This document shows positions 44,267 to 55,329 of a DNA stretch of 64,000 nt, one piece after another (within the stretch, counting starts at the first letter, position 1; every line of letters begins with the position of its first letter). The stretch lies in NCBI GenBank assembly GCA_029168955.1, contig JAPDOI010000716.1:1-64000 (forward strand), read 5' to 3'. The translations under genes and the position numbers were made by a program. Origin of the DNA: Aplectana chamaeleonis (taxonomy: Eukaryota > Nematoda > Chromadorea > Rhabditida > Cosmocercidae). The notes below the pieces were generated by a model. The model did not search any database. It saw only the letters and a program-made list of their open reading frames with translations, and had not been told where the DNA came from.

Positions 44267-47200
44267 CTATAAGTCATTTACCCAACCATTCATCGAACAA
44301 AACTTTTTTAACGAGCACCTGTAATATTTTGAGTCATCTCTGCCGTTATATCGCCGCTTTCTTGTCGTCGTCGGTGGATTTTCCAACTCGGCCATTAGAG
44401 CAACATGGAAATCTTGATGCTCTTGAAGACTAAAACAGCGCTCTGCGGATCACGGAGTAGAGAAGGGACAGTAACAAATACAACACTCACGTATCAATAT
44501 CGTACGAGAGATCCTCAAGGAAATCCAACTTCCTCTGACTGAACTGGATTTTATCAGCGTCAGAAATGTTCGACTTGATAGCGTAGTCGAAAGCTTCAAT
44601 AACGGCACTCTAAAAACCGAGTTTATATTAAAACCCTATGAGACTAGTGGCCAGACATGCGGAACCCCTTTGAGCACCCATTATATAATATGATCAAGTT
44701 AATTAGAAATGTTCTGCTTAGTCCGTTTCGCGATCAACACAGCGCTTAGTGAAAGCATCTCATAACAAATGTTAATCCACCACATGGGAATTTCCATTTG
44801 CTTCTTAACAGACCAGCCACGTCGACAGTGGCGCCGTTAGGCCCCCTCATCTTTGAATGATAGTCCGAGGTTGTTTTCCCTAGGTCGTTCGCAATCCCTC
44901 CTAAGCAGCCCGCAGTCCAACCTAGGTCATCCATGCGCCTGCATAGGCCGCGCTCGACGGGATGCCGCACTGATGTTAGCCCATTCACGACGTGTCCCAC
45001 CGGTGGGACACGTTTTTCAAACATTGATTTCTGCGCCGCGAGAAGGAACTTACAAACCTACATATGATCAATGCATTGACCTACCCTGGACTTGAATACA
45101 AACCTCGTGGTCCGCCGGTAGGCCAAACGTAACAACGGATTTGGACTTTGCAGAAATACGTTAGTTGAGGTGAAAGAAAAAACGTCTGTGCAGCCATTTC
45201 GGAAGCACTTTATGATTTTTTTAGTTCTGTCGCGAATTTTTATGTTTAAAAGAAGAAATACATCGTTTGAAACTTGTTTACTCTCCTCAAAACGTTGCAA
45301 CTCAGAAGACCGTGCTGCGATTTCGAGGTATTGTTTTTCTAAAACAAGAGGGTGTTGGGAGCAGGGGTTTGCGGAAAACTCTTTTCGGTAAATTTTTTAG
45401 CGAAACTTTTTACCGAAATTTTGTTTCGGTAAATACGGTAAAAACGGAAAATTCGGTAAAAATTCTGACTTCGACTTCGGTACCTATTCCATACGATAGC
45501 ACAAATGACCAATAATATTTATGTATCATTTTCAATAGTGCATGAGGATAGTGCAAATAATGAGTGAGTTTTACATATTAAACAGAGCTCAACGGCCGAA
45601 CCCGATCAGCGGAGCGTTGATTTCGAGAAAAAGTAACACTTCAAAAATTTCTGTCGTCAAGGTCTTTCTGTAGTAACTCAAAATCAGGCCAGCTGAGGAA
45701 AACATTCCTTCCTCCTCAACTGTGACAGGAGGCGGGCGAAAGTACTTATTGGTCAGTGAGGAAATATGAGGGTACAATGATTTCACAATGAAGTCGTTCC
45801 AGAACTGCAATGGGTTCAGTGTTGTGTCCGGGAGCTTCGAAAAGAATTTTTCCAGTTCCTGAAATGTCTGCTTCAGGACTCTAGACTAACAAAAATAAGG
45901 ATGAAGAATAATATCGCGCCAAAGGCATGCCATAACAGTAGCAAACCCGTGAAATACGAGTAAGAAGTAGGCCGATTGGGCTAAAAACACCCAATTTTTC
46001 TTTTCGATAAAAATTATGGTAAATTTTGAGAAAAATTCGGTAAATCGGTAAATTGAAATTTACCGAAAAACACCGGTAAATCCGGAAAATCGGTAAACGG
46101 TAAACGCACACCCCTGGTTGGGAGCTCAAACTATGATAATGTTCCTACAGAGTTACTAGCTACAATATGAAGAGAAAAGAGAACAAACGATCACTCGTGG
46201 AACGCTATACAAGCTGGTGTGTCCCACCGTTGAAACACTGTATACGGTGACGGAATATTGCACATTCGTGAATGGGTTAATGGTATTATTGATCCAACTT
46301 CGTTCGGGGTATGACAGGGATGGACTACGAACGACCTAAGGGGACTATCTCGGACAATATTTGTCCTCGTTTTAGGTGCCTTACTTGCATATCGACCAAG
46401 CGGGACTACGTCCAACTTTGACGGGGGCCTTAGCGGACTACACTCGGTGAGGGCAGATCAGCCTGCTAAGGATCAACACAATCTGCGGTTCCCAAGGTGT
46501 TTCATGGATTACGTTCTTCATGCAAGAACACAGTCAAGCTCAAAAGGCCGAGAATAAGCAAATAGCGAGCTATGTATATAAACTCTGGAGAATATCTATT
46601 AGTGAACTTTCGATTTAGTTTATAACTGGCAGCGGAGTGGCCGGCTTTGGTGAAATATAAGTTGTGATAAGGAAGTTCCGAAAAAAAGCGACCGCTCCCT
46701 GCTGTGACAGTCAAAATCAAGAGCTTACTCTAGAAATGCTTCGGAACCTACATATGTACCTAAGGCGGCGTTCAGAGTTCTTTCGCGGCGCGATGCTATA
46801 ATAAACCTACGTATCGATCAAGCGACGTGGCGTCGCGCCGTCGCTGGATGTTCACAGTGAAGAGGCGCGATACATTCGAAATGACGCGCAATTCGCCTTC
46901 GCGCGAAGTCCATAGCCTCGCCTTGCAAAACAACGCGACACGATGGAGGTCGCGCGATGGCAAACTTGTTGCTGCTTTTCTTCAAGGTTTTTTTCTTTAA
47001 CACAACCAAATCTAACAATGAAAGGAACAGAATAGGCATATCTCGGATCACATGCACCAAAAATAACACGAAAAAACTTTTGGTCTGCTTCAAAAAATTG
47101 CTGTTGGTTGTTTACGAGAATTTGTGTACGTACGCAATTGCGCGTAGTCGCCCAGCGTTCGCGCGTCGTTCACACCTGAATACCTGCGCGACGCGATCTT

Positions 47201-50200
47201 CGCGCCGCACTGACACGTGCCATCGCGTCGCCCCGCAAAAACTCTGAACGCCGCCTAACGACCAGAAGGTCGTTTCGCAGCGCTCCGTGTGACAGATGGT
47301 TTCAGCTAATGATATCAACTCTCACAATTTTTACTGTACAGTCTAGAGTCCCTGCCAGAGCGACGATTAACGCCAGCAAACAAAAAACTGTTTCAAATCA
47401 ATATGAAAAACACAAAAAGCGAGGGATGGAGGTGGGTAACAAAGTCTCGGTAACTTCATTGTTGTAATTTGCTGTGGGCTGTAGAAATACAGTAGCCGTT
47501 TGCGAACATCCCCACGCACTGTTCCTACAAAAACGCTGTTACTGCTCTTCCACGACTCCGAAACTTACAGGTCAAGCGCAAAAAAACCGTCTTGTATAAC
47601 GTTGAAAAAGCTGACACCGTAGCAAAGGTTTCTCACACAATATAAATTGCTAGTCGTTCAGAAAAAATCTGAGCCAACTGAATGGTTTGCTCCACATAAC
47701 AAAAATCTCAGAACGACAGAAGTAGAAGAGAAACTTCGACGTAAAAGCTTGTATTCAATTTTTTATGTAAGGGATAATTCGTGCCGTTTGGTTTCAAGTG
47801 AACTTCCGAATACGTATCACCCTCCAGTGACTGGCCACTGGGTTTTCGTGCTTTTGTGCGGTACCCATCAGTTGTTCACCACCTACAATTTGGCCACGCC
47901 GAAATCCAACCCAAAAGATTTTTCTTCGTTCGACAACCGCTCAAAGTTCAATAGTGGCTCCATTTTGTACAATTTCGTTTTTATTGGAAGATGCTCTTAA
48001 ACCGCCTAAAATTAGCAATTCCGCAAGAACACAATAAATATGGATCTATAGTAGCATAAGACTACCAGAAAACAAAAAAAACTTTGAAATTTCACGTCGG
48101 AGAAGATTCTACAATAAACACATCACGTTGCGTACGTGAAATCGTCGTTCTTTTTTCAATCTTTTTTTTCGAGAGTTGCAGTGAGGCTTTCCTCCACAAA
48201 ATAATCGATGAGGATCATTTCTTGCGATCCCTTCGTCTGACACATTCCGCCGAAACACAAATGGAGAGCATACGATGCGCACCTGAGAGAACTCCGGATT
48301 TGTGAACGCAATATCAATGAGTTGTAGCAGAAGTTGTACATTGTCCTGAAAATATGAACATATCAGCACACAAAGCACTCATACAAAACTAACTAAGGGA
48401 ACTCCGCCCTCAAATTTTGGTCACACATTGGATACCTGGAACTTTTATGAACTCTATCAAGTGTGTGAAACGTTGCCTGATTTTCCTCCAGGGGTTGGAA
48501 CCCCGGAGTTGGCAAACTTTTGGCGTGAGTACGATTTTTTTTTCGACCCTCTCCCTATTTCATACATTTTTTGTTAGCCTACAAATGGTCCGCTGTAAGC
48601 TGTGAGGGGAGCGGAGTGTATGGAATTCCGGGGTCCAGCATGGTTTCCATACAAATCGTAACTATCGAAACATTGGATAACCTTGTTCAGAAGGGTCTTG
48701 ACAGAAACGAAACACTTACCACTTTGAAAGGGATTTGGTTGAAGGCAGGGATCGCGCTAAGAATGATGGTTGTGCTAGCCTCATGAGAAGGTGATCCAGC
48801 CATCGCAAAGGTGAAAACAAGTGAAAAGTAGGAGAATAAAAAAACGGGCGGGAACAAGTTGGAACGGGTAACCCCGGGTGTTCACACATCCCAAATAATG
48901 GGGTTCTAATAAATTCTTGTTTCGTCGCCTTTCATTTTACTCTTAAAGTAGTCAGCCGTAATTCGAAGCACGAAGGGAGCACGTGCACCCCTAGCAGCGC
49001 GTTCTCTGACTGTGCTCGGAACCGCCTTGTCTTCGACATGAATGCATATTTGACACGCACTAAATGCGCCGATTGTTTGAGCCTGTGATGGCCAGATCTG
49101 CCTTCTCATGGGGATACCACATTAACTATTTTTATCGCAAACCCTGACCTTGAAAGCTGGGCCGATCAAACCCCCCGAGTCTCCATAAAGCATTTTCTGT
49201 GCAGCTCTTTACTGTGCATTGCTCTGATCGATTCTTTGAAATAGAAAGCTAAGAATTCTGTCGCCCTCAGCGCAACTGGCTTTAGCAACTTACAATGTTT
49301 GAAGGAATACGAACAAATTCGAACAAATTTATCGCTCTTAAACTCCTGTGCTCTAAAGAGACAGCGCAGAGAATTACTCCGGGAAATGTATAGAGATCAT
49401 GGGGATCGGATAGCACAACCTACTTAGAAAAGCGTGATGTATCATGAAGTGATGGTCACTTCACAAGAGAACACAAGGAGAGTACAGTTCCTTAATTTTT
49501 CTGCTAATTAAAGGCAAGGTAATCCGACGTCGAACCGGTCTGAAAGATTGGATCCATGCCGGTCTCAAACGCAAATGGATCTATGCTTCGAAACTGTCTG
49601 CCAGTAATAGTGAATCGTGGGCACGGACAGCGACAGATTGGAGACCTGATGAAAAAAGATGCAAAGGAAGACCTCGCATGCGATGGCTGGATGACACAGC
49701 GCGAATTTCCGAGGGAGAAGAACGATAGATATAATGTCAGAACGGACGATTATGATGATTGGAGATGCAAGGAAAACTGCTGAACTCTTCGCACGAAGGA
49801 CTCGTTATAATTTGTCCCGGTGCGATTAAGAGAATAAAAGTAGAAAGTAAAGGCAGGGTCCGGGCAGAATTTCGAATTAGAGATTTCTCGCTGAATCAGT
49901 GCACATGATTTCGGCAGCAGGGCTGTGCGGAAATCATTTTCAAGATTTTCGGAAACGGAAGACAAATGGTCAAAAAACGCCGGAAACGGAAGAGAGCGAA
50001 AAAATAGGCTGTCTCAATCTCACGCTTGGTCGCTGCTCGTTGCGCCTGCAGCTCATTCAATAACCAATTAATTCAGTCGAAAATGGGTTTGCAGTGGCCA
50101 TCTCGAGATTATCATTTTTCGTTGCCGCACATCCCTGGTGTACAGGCTGTCTCCCAGAAAGTAGTCAGGTGTAGAAGACGTGGGCGCCTGCGTTGCTTCT

Positions 50201-52278
50201 CCAAGGCTGGTTAGAAATAAAATGAAACTCTTCGGCGCGGATAGGGAAATTCTCTTATGATAATCCACAAACGTGCTGCGCCGCTGCCCGTGATTGCCTC
50301 CACCTCTCTCCGCCGAGACTCCTTTCTGGATGACAGACGGCACGTGCAAAAAAACTAACTCGATTTTCATTGCTGTGGCGGTAAACAAACGAAGAAGTGA
50401 AAACAAGAGGGAAAGCTTAACGAAAGCATTCATTCTCAGAGAAGAAGCCACATATGTTTTTAAAAAGAATACTCAAAAGGCGTTTAGATTCCTGCCACGA
50501 CTCTTTCGTGTTATTATTTCATGGGGTCGAAATTTCAAGTTCCCAAACTTCTCAAACTGTCTCAGCCAAGCTCAGATATTTTCTTGAACACAAGAAGTCG
50601 GATTTAAATTTCGGCGTCCCATAGTACCCTTAAACATCCTTGGCTATATCCACTACCATAGATCGTGTGACACTATTTTAGTCAGTTTCCGGGCCCAAAA
50701 ACTCGGAAACGGAATCGGAAACGGAACAGCTCCGCACAGCCTTGATCGGCAGTCCCAAAGAACGCGGGAAAACCGCGTAAAAAGCGGTCTTCTTCAAGTT
50801 ATTATAGCTATTTCCGTCAACCACTGTGTCAGAAAAGTGTGCTCATCGTGCATGTTTTAGCCATCGTCCCCACATTGTTCAAGACTGCAGTGTAAATTTC
50901 GGTCATTCTTGCTGTGATTACCATGTTGTGACTACCGTAATTCCTACATTCAAGAATCCTTTCTCCATAAGTAAGGACCCGAATTTCTATCTAACCCGAA
51001 TTTCGGTAGTGTCAATATTTGACCGGGCCTTGCCTTTAAGCAAAGGACCATTTCAGCTCAGCGAAGTTTTCAGCGTTCTACACCACAAAAATAGCTCACC
51101 CGGTCTCTATCTAAAGCCCTTCGTATGATCTTCTCAGCTAAGCGGCGGTCATTTCGGGTCTTCAGATGAAATCTAAAAAATGAAAGATAAATCTGATGAA
51201 GGATCAATATATACACAGCACAACAAACACTATATTGCCACACCAAATAATCAGAAAAAAAACTAATTATTCAGTCATTCCCCAACTTTGACCGTTAAGT
51301 TCTAGTCTTGAAAGCTGGTTCCATGGAAAAAGCCACAGTTGCATTTTCGGTTAAAAAAATAAAGAGGGTAAGGTTTTTCGATGCAATATCCTAATGTACA
51401 GTAAAATAGCGGTAGTAAGGACCTGTAGTCAAGGTTCTCAGACAGCCCCTGCTAGGTAGCCACCTCCATTACCCTTCCGATTGAAGTCGCTGATTGATTC
51501 TGAAGCATACTGAAAATCACGGGCGGAGCTCAGACGAAGACTCCTAACCGGAAATGCTCTTTTCTGCGGTCAAGGGTGGGCCCCAACGGTGAACCTGCCG
51601 TGCCCCCTCCCTCCTGCTCCCGAGTTTGACCGAAAAATTTCAACTTCCCAATGAACCAAATATTCCAAGAAAACCGCATTATTCAAATGTTCGCATGAAA
51701 CGGATATAAAAAAAAACGAGTAATTCAATTTTGCAAATTCATCGAATATTCGAAAAACAAGATACTAAATTCCTCAAATGAATCAAATATTTCAACTCGC
51801 ATATATACGAAATATTCAAATAATTATTCGATTCGGTCCCAAATATTGAGGACTTTGTCCTAGATGAGCAAATGATAAATAAAGAGGATAACCTGACTCA
51901 CCTAGCTAGCTTCACCGAATAGTAACTGCTGAGGTGACGTGGAGTATCGGGAGAGTGGATGAGCTTCTCGAACTTTGTTATCACGCCGGAATAGTCCGGA
52001 TCTCTGTTAAAAAGTCAGTGATTTAGCCTCAAAAATTTCCCAATTAAATAATCACAATTTCAAAGGGTCAGTAACATTACAAGCAAATGGCAATAAACAC
52101 CAAAGAAAACCTTTCCGAGTCCGCACGCCTTCTTTGCATTCCAATTAGCCGCAATTCGACAGCTGCATAACCAGGATGTTTTCTGCGAAACGCGTTCAGC
52201 ACCGCAGCAGCTTCTGTATAGTTACCTGAAAGCGCGCGTTCGTCAATTCGTATCCAATGAGAAGAAAAGAAGCAATGA
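44145..52278 (-). CDS. prp-39: PRP39 pre-mRNA splicing factor homologue, C-terminal seven exons (partial gene)
   Basis: Seven minus-strand exons in order 52111-52278, 51902-52003, 51100-51172, 48283-48345, 44491-44609, 44319-44429 and 44145-44266 join in frame without stops (about 252 codons). The product carries HAT-type helical repeats (GNYTEAAAVLNAF; SSYYSVKLAR; AEKIIRRALDRD; QLLLQLIDIAF) followed by IQFSQRKLDFLEDL and LQEHQDFH. This is the order in animal PRPF39, where FSQRKVEFLEDFGSD and DEHQ follow the last repeats. An Arg/Ser/Gly-rich tail (RNTSSRRSGRY) follows. PRP39 acts in the U1 snRNP at 5' splice-site recognition in the nucleus. Upstream exons (roughly the N-terminal half or more) and at least one downstream exon (a GTGAGT donor follows 44145) were not found. 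Introns hold two hAT elements, a Harbinger-type MITE and a LINE relic. Confidence 0.85.
44319..44429 (-). CDS. prp-39: PRP39 exon f
   Basis: Acceptor GCTGTTTTAG, donor GTGCTC. It reads LQEHQDFHVALMAELENPP, then a basic TTTRKRRYNGRDDSKYY. EHQ matches the conserved DEHQ that follows FLED in PRPF39. Confidence 0.85.
44491..44609 (-). CDS. prp-39: PRP39 exon e (FSQRK motif)
   Basis: Acceptor GTTTTTAG, donor GTGAGTG. It reads SAVIEAFDYAIKSNISDADK, then IQFSQRKLDFLEDLSYDID. The FSQRK.(E/D)FLED motif identifies the family. The upstream 3.7-kb intron carries a hAT and a Harbinger-type MITE. Confidence 0.9.
44610..45361. other. PRP39 intron sequence, no other feature seen
   Basis: Contains no further exon that keeps phase. 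A GTGGGACACG/GTCCCACCGG hairpin lies near 44995. Confidence 0.4.
45362..46116 (-). mobile_element. hAT transposon remnant (755 bp) in a PRP39 intron
   Basis: It is bounded by CAGGGGTTTGCG and, from the right, CAGGGGTGTGCG, flanked by exact 8-bp duplications GTTGGGAG (45354-45361, 46117-46124). Both subterminal zones iterate TTCGGTAAA/CGGTAAAT. The interior keeps the last transposase exon. TIR, duplication length and the hAT C-terminal domain agree. Confidence 0.9.
45589..45885 (-). pseudogene. hAT transposase C-terminal (dimerisation) fragment
   Basis: The minus-strand frame opens after a TTTTGTTAG acceptor and reads VLKQTFQELEKFFSKLPD, PLQFWNDFIVKSLYP, PPPVTVEEEGMFSSAG and RKTLTTEIFEVLLFLEIN. 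This is the hAT C-terminal dimerisation region (usual pattern PxSxxxERxFSxAG...R..L....vE.LLFLxxN). The rest of the transposase (BED finger, catalytic DDE part) is absent, so the element is a deletion derivative that could only move in trans. Confidence 0.8.
46764..47255. mobile_element. PIF/Harbinger-type MITE, CpG-rich
   Basis: Ends GGCGGCGTTCAGAGTTCTTT and, from the right, GGCGGCGTTCAGAGTTTTTG, flanked by TAA on both sides (46761-46763, 47256-47258). A 3-bp TAA/TTA duplication is the Harbinger hallmark. The interior is dense in GCGACGCG-type words. No transposase. Confidence 0.8.
47259..48282. other. PRP39 intron, no certain feature
   Basis: A plus-strand frame (47647-48000) has fair codon content but starts at TTG and resembles no family I recognise. 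It is left as intronic. Confidence 0.3.
48283..48345 (-). CDS. prp-39: PRP39 exon d (63 nt)
   Basis: Acceptor ATATTTTCAG, donor GTGCGC. It reads DNVQLLLQLIDIAFTNPEFS plus Q. It is phase 0 at both ends and corresponds to the KLYLNLLEMEYSGD segment of PRPF39. The preceding intron (48346-51099) contains a hAT element and a LINE relic. Confidence 0.8.
48346..49515. other. PRP39 intron, no certain feature
   Basis: Short frames at 48906-49109 and 48571-48786 do not keep PRP39 phase or homology. Confidence 0.35.
49522..49728 (+). pseudogene. LINE C-terminal relic in a PRP39 intron
   Basis: The plus frame from 49522 reads RRRTGLKDWIHAGLKRKW, then SWARTATDWRPDEKR and KGRPRMRWLDDTARI, stop at 49728. 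W...T.WRP..KR.RGRP..RW.DD is the conserved tail after the reverse transcriptase of several LINE clades. No reverse transcriptase core is nearby, so it is a short 5'-truncated remnant, antisense to PRP39. Confidence 0.7.
49918..50744. mobile_element. hAT-like element (827 bp) in a PRP39 intron
   Basis: Ends CAGGGCTGTGCGGAA and, from the right, CAAGGCTGTGCGGAG, flanked by TTCGGCAG/ATCGGCAG (7 of 8 bases). Subterminal zones iterate TCGGAAACGGAA. No recognisable transposase; the 127-codon minus frame inside has no family match. Confidence 0.75.
50750..50900. repeat. Dispersed repeat, inverted copy near 63640-63740
   Basis: Shared words are TCTTCTTCAAGTTATTATAG and ATTTCCGTCAACCACTG. Boundaries are not defined. 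Confidence 0.5.
51100..51172 (-). CDS. prp-39: PRP39 exon c
   Basis: A 73-nt exon between CATTTTTTAG and GTGAGC. It completes the split Arg codon and reads FHLKTRNDRRLAEKIIRRAL, then DRDR, aligned to the PRPF39 HLFKIQ....SRKVLLEAIERD segment. Phase fits both neighbours. Confidence 0.8.
51902..52003 (-). CDS. prp-39: PRP39 exon b
   Basis: A 102-nt exon between TTTTTAACAG and GTGAGT. It reads DPDYSGVITKFEKLIHSP, then HLSSYYSVKLAR. SS(F/Y)Y.VKLAR is a strongly conserved PRPF39 stretch. Confidence 0.85.
   Translation of the reverse strand, partial: RSGLFRRDNKVREAHPLSRYSTSPQQLLFGEAS
52111..52278 (-). CDS. prp-39: PRP39 exon a (HAT repeat)
   Basis: Acceptor GTTTTAG precedes the T at 52278 and a GTTTTC donor follows 52111. 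It reads SHWIRIDERALSGNYTEAA, then AAVLNAFRRKHPGYAAVEL, matching the PRPF39 pattern LLWAAFEEQQGN.NEA. An internal TTTCAG|GTAACT at 52226 looks like a splice site, but reading through keeps the homology, so one 168-nt exon is preferred. Confidence 0.75.
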
Positions 52279-54075
52279 CTAAAACAATGAAACCGAGAAA
52301 AATTTTATTTAGAGGTAATAGCTTCGCAGATATAGGGTGATCAAAACACTAACGCATTTTTATCACATCACAGTTGGACGAAACCCGGCTGCGCATGGCT
52401 TGAGCCGTCTTGGGACGTCCTATGCGGCTGTGTTCTTTTCGATTTCGATTCGAAACCATACGATATCAAAACAGGGTACAAAGGGAGATGGAAGAATGGG
52501 GCGAGGTCATTCTCTCCGTCGGCCAATCGGCGGTGGTGTCTCCACCCCATAGGACGTTGACGATTGGCCGGCGGAGGGAAGAACTCCGCCTAGTACTCCG
52601 ATCTTCCCCTGTACCCAAAACAGTGCCAGCGCGCAGGATGTCCGAAACTGTAGAACGAGCGCAAGGGACGAAGAGTAGGGTTCTGCCAACCCCACTTGGC
52701 ACCGAAACAGCCAGCCAAAGCAAATTCCTGCGCCCTCTGCGGACATGGATCACACACAGCATTGGCCGCGCAGTAGAAAAGAGAGATTACTGAATTGATT
52801 ACGCCAATGATGGAACTCGGGGAATCTGTCGTTAAACTATGAGAGCACCAGAAATATTACGGAGCGTACAGGGTGCTTTTTAAATACGATGACAAACATT
52901 TCTAACTTTGTGCGTCCCTAATCACAATGTATACTCTGTTCCTTTCATCGAACCTCTCTCCAACTGCACAAAGTTTCCAAACGCAAAATGGTTTTTTAAA
53001 GCAAATGGTCAGCAAAGGCCCGAAGGGCCCCTGATTTTTCACAGCAGAACTCGTCCTTGAATTGGCTTCGGCAGTTGTTGCTCGTTCCTCCGTGTGACCA
53101 TGAAGAACTGCTCATATGGGGTCATTTTGAAGCCGAGGGTGCCTGCTTGAAAACGTGTCATACATAGCTCAAGATCTTGGACCCTCTACTGAAAGAGCGC
53201 GAGAGCAATTCGACGAAATCCATTTTTGGGCCACGTCAGTGTTCAAGTTAGCTGAATTCGTGCCACTTTTTTCGTTCCCCTAAGGACGTGAAGGCGTCAA
53301 ACCCGAAGCATAAATGCCCCTGAAGGTTTTCTATCGATCTGTACACATACAGAACTCTTCTCGGAAATCGATGAAATTGAGCGATTATCGATTTTCTTGA
53401 AAATCAAAGAGAAATACAAAATCCGATGAAGAATAGTCTTCCGCAGTTAACCACCAAGTTGGCCGCCTGTATGTCTACAAGGAATGCAAAAAAATAACGA
53501 AAATTTGGATGCGCTGAAATCGACAGAGCCCTCGAATGGAATTCGGCAACTTGCCCTCACGTTCTTTTGGTAGAAGTTCTCAAGAATTCAGCTATGATAC
53601 GTTTTCAAGCAGACACCTTCTGCTTCAGGATGAACCTCTTGGAGCAGTGCTCCAGGTCCGCATACGGGAAGTAGGAACGATCGTTGAAGATGACAATGAG
53701 TCTATTTAATTCGCACCAATTAAGGACCCTTCAGGCGTTTGCTTCCCATTGATTACTATTTCACGCTACGAAATTTTGTATGATTCGAGAGAGGTCATAG
53801 AAAAGAAAAGACTACAGAAGGCGATTAGGCACGCACATATCTCGACGAGATAAGATTTGAAACCTTGTCACCATATTGAAAAGCATTCTGTATTCACAAG
53901 TTTAAAGGCACTGGCAGGTGACAAAACGCCTTCTGCCCCGGTCAACTCCATATTTGAGACATTAGCAAGGCATAACAGTACTTACAACACAGTTCGACCC
54001 GAGAAATCCCCGGCGCGTCCACTACGACCAACTATGTTCAGCACCGTTTTCGAAAACTATGCTTTGTACTCCATC
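52279..54075. other. No exon or gene recognised
   Basis: Upstream PRP39 exons were sought here on the minus strand and not found. Positions 53080-53180 and 53590-53690 share GATACGTTTTCAAGCAGACA-like words in inverted orientation, suggesting a decayed foldback. 52480-52790 is GC-rich without domains. Confidence 0.35.
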
Positions 54076-54079
54076 TTAA

Positions 54080-54565
54080 AGGCAGTGTTCACGATAAAAA
54101 AAGTTTTCGAAATTCCACTAGGATTGGGTAGTGGAGGGACACTCTGTAATGTTAACGTTGAAAGAACGCATGAAAACGAGCCAGGAAGAGCCTCAAAAGA
54201 GCCCGAAGTTGCAACTTCGAGCGCATTGAAAACCCCAAAAGGGCATCACACGCCCACCGACGTGAACAAATGAATGCTCGAGATCGTGAGATGAGCCATG
54301 ATTTTCAATCATTAGCCCCGTTCTTCCCTTCATTCTCAGCTTCTCTCTTTACTCAGGTCAGCTCGCATAGATCGGCTGCAAAAAACGGATGTTACAAGCC
54401 TCGGACAACTCGTCCACCATGTTTCCATAGCTCAATTTTTGAGGGACCATAACTCCGTTCCCAGAAGGTCTTGTACGATTTCAGAAACATTTTTGGAATC
54501 AGCATGGAGCCGTTTTCAAGATAGGCGGGGAAACAGAAAAACGATTTTCATCGTGAACCCTGCCT
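54080..54565. mobile_element. TTAA MITE with GGCAGTGTTCACGAT ends
   Basis: Starts AGGCAGTGTTCACGATAAAA after TTAA (54076-54079) and ends ATCGTGAACCCTGCCT before TTAA (54566-54569). The next element begins directly, sharing that TTAA. Confidence 0.75.
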
Positions 54566-54750
54566 TTAAGGCAGTGTTCACGATAAGTTTCGCTCTCGAT
54601 ATCTCCACGGTTTACGAAATTCCTGGTGCCCTATATAGAAAGGCATGGTTTACAAGAAGGCGAAAGCGGCGTTTCTAGGCTAAAATAGGCCCTCCGTTGT
54701 TTACGTTGATTTCTAAGCGTGGAGGAATTGACAGCTGTGAAGGATGATAC

Positions 54751-55105
54751 TATCGTTCTCAGGGCCAAATTCCAGTCCGCATTTACGGACTACGGTATTG
54801 CATCATGCGAGACGTGCTAATCGTGAAAGGACCACTTGGCCTTGGCCCGATGGGATAGGGGCTCTCTACACACAGAGGGAGGAGTTGTCCCTTTTTGCAG
54901 TTCGACACGTCACGCGACTCAATGCAAGCGAAGTGGTCCCGAGTGGAATTAGAGCCGCGAAATGCGAGACAACTCCTCCCTTGGTGTGTAGAGAGGACCT
55001 GTCCCTGGCCCGATTCACCCTTCTCCCAGCACGATTATCATGTGTCGCATGTTGCAACAGCCGTAGTTCGCAATTGCGGACCGGAATTTGGCTCGGAGAA
55101 CGATA
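54751..55105. mobile_element. Nested MITE with ends TATCGTTCTC
   Basis: Left end TATCGTTCTCAGGGCCAAAT and, from the right, TATCGTTCTCCGAGCCAAAT. Absent from the colinear site near 62735. It contains a further MITE at 54851-55009. Confidence 0.8.
54851..55009. mobile_element. Inner 160-bp MITE, copy 1
   Basis: Ends GGGATAGGGGCTCTCTACAC and GTGTGTAGAGAGGACC are imperfect inverted repeats including GGGAGGAGTTGTC. Copy 2 is at 59838-59991. Confidence 0.75.
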
Positions 55106-55329
55106 GTACCTGCCAATGCAATAGAGCGATTAGCTTACTTATAGAAACTTCCTTGACTTGATCATTCCTGTAATCTGAGTGTTCATTTATTCACTTCGAG
55201 GGGACGGAAATGGGGGACGGGGCGGTTCTGGGACTCCAAAATGCTTGTTTGCAGACGTTATTTTGCCCTTACTGGCTCGTTTTCTAGCGTTCTTTGGACA
55301 CTGGGAGCCTAAAATCCTTTTCGTCTATT

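Noticed and set aside
52410..52793. 127-codon frame with opposing frames of about 98 codons
   Set aside because: A GC-rich stretch open on both strands; no family motif, so not called a gene.
53857..54273. 138-codon plus-strand open frame
   Set aside because: It overlaps the left end of a TTAA MITE at 54080 and has no recognisable domain or splice context.
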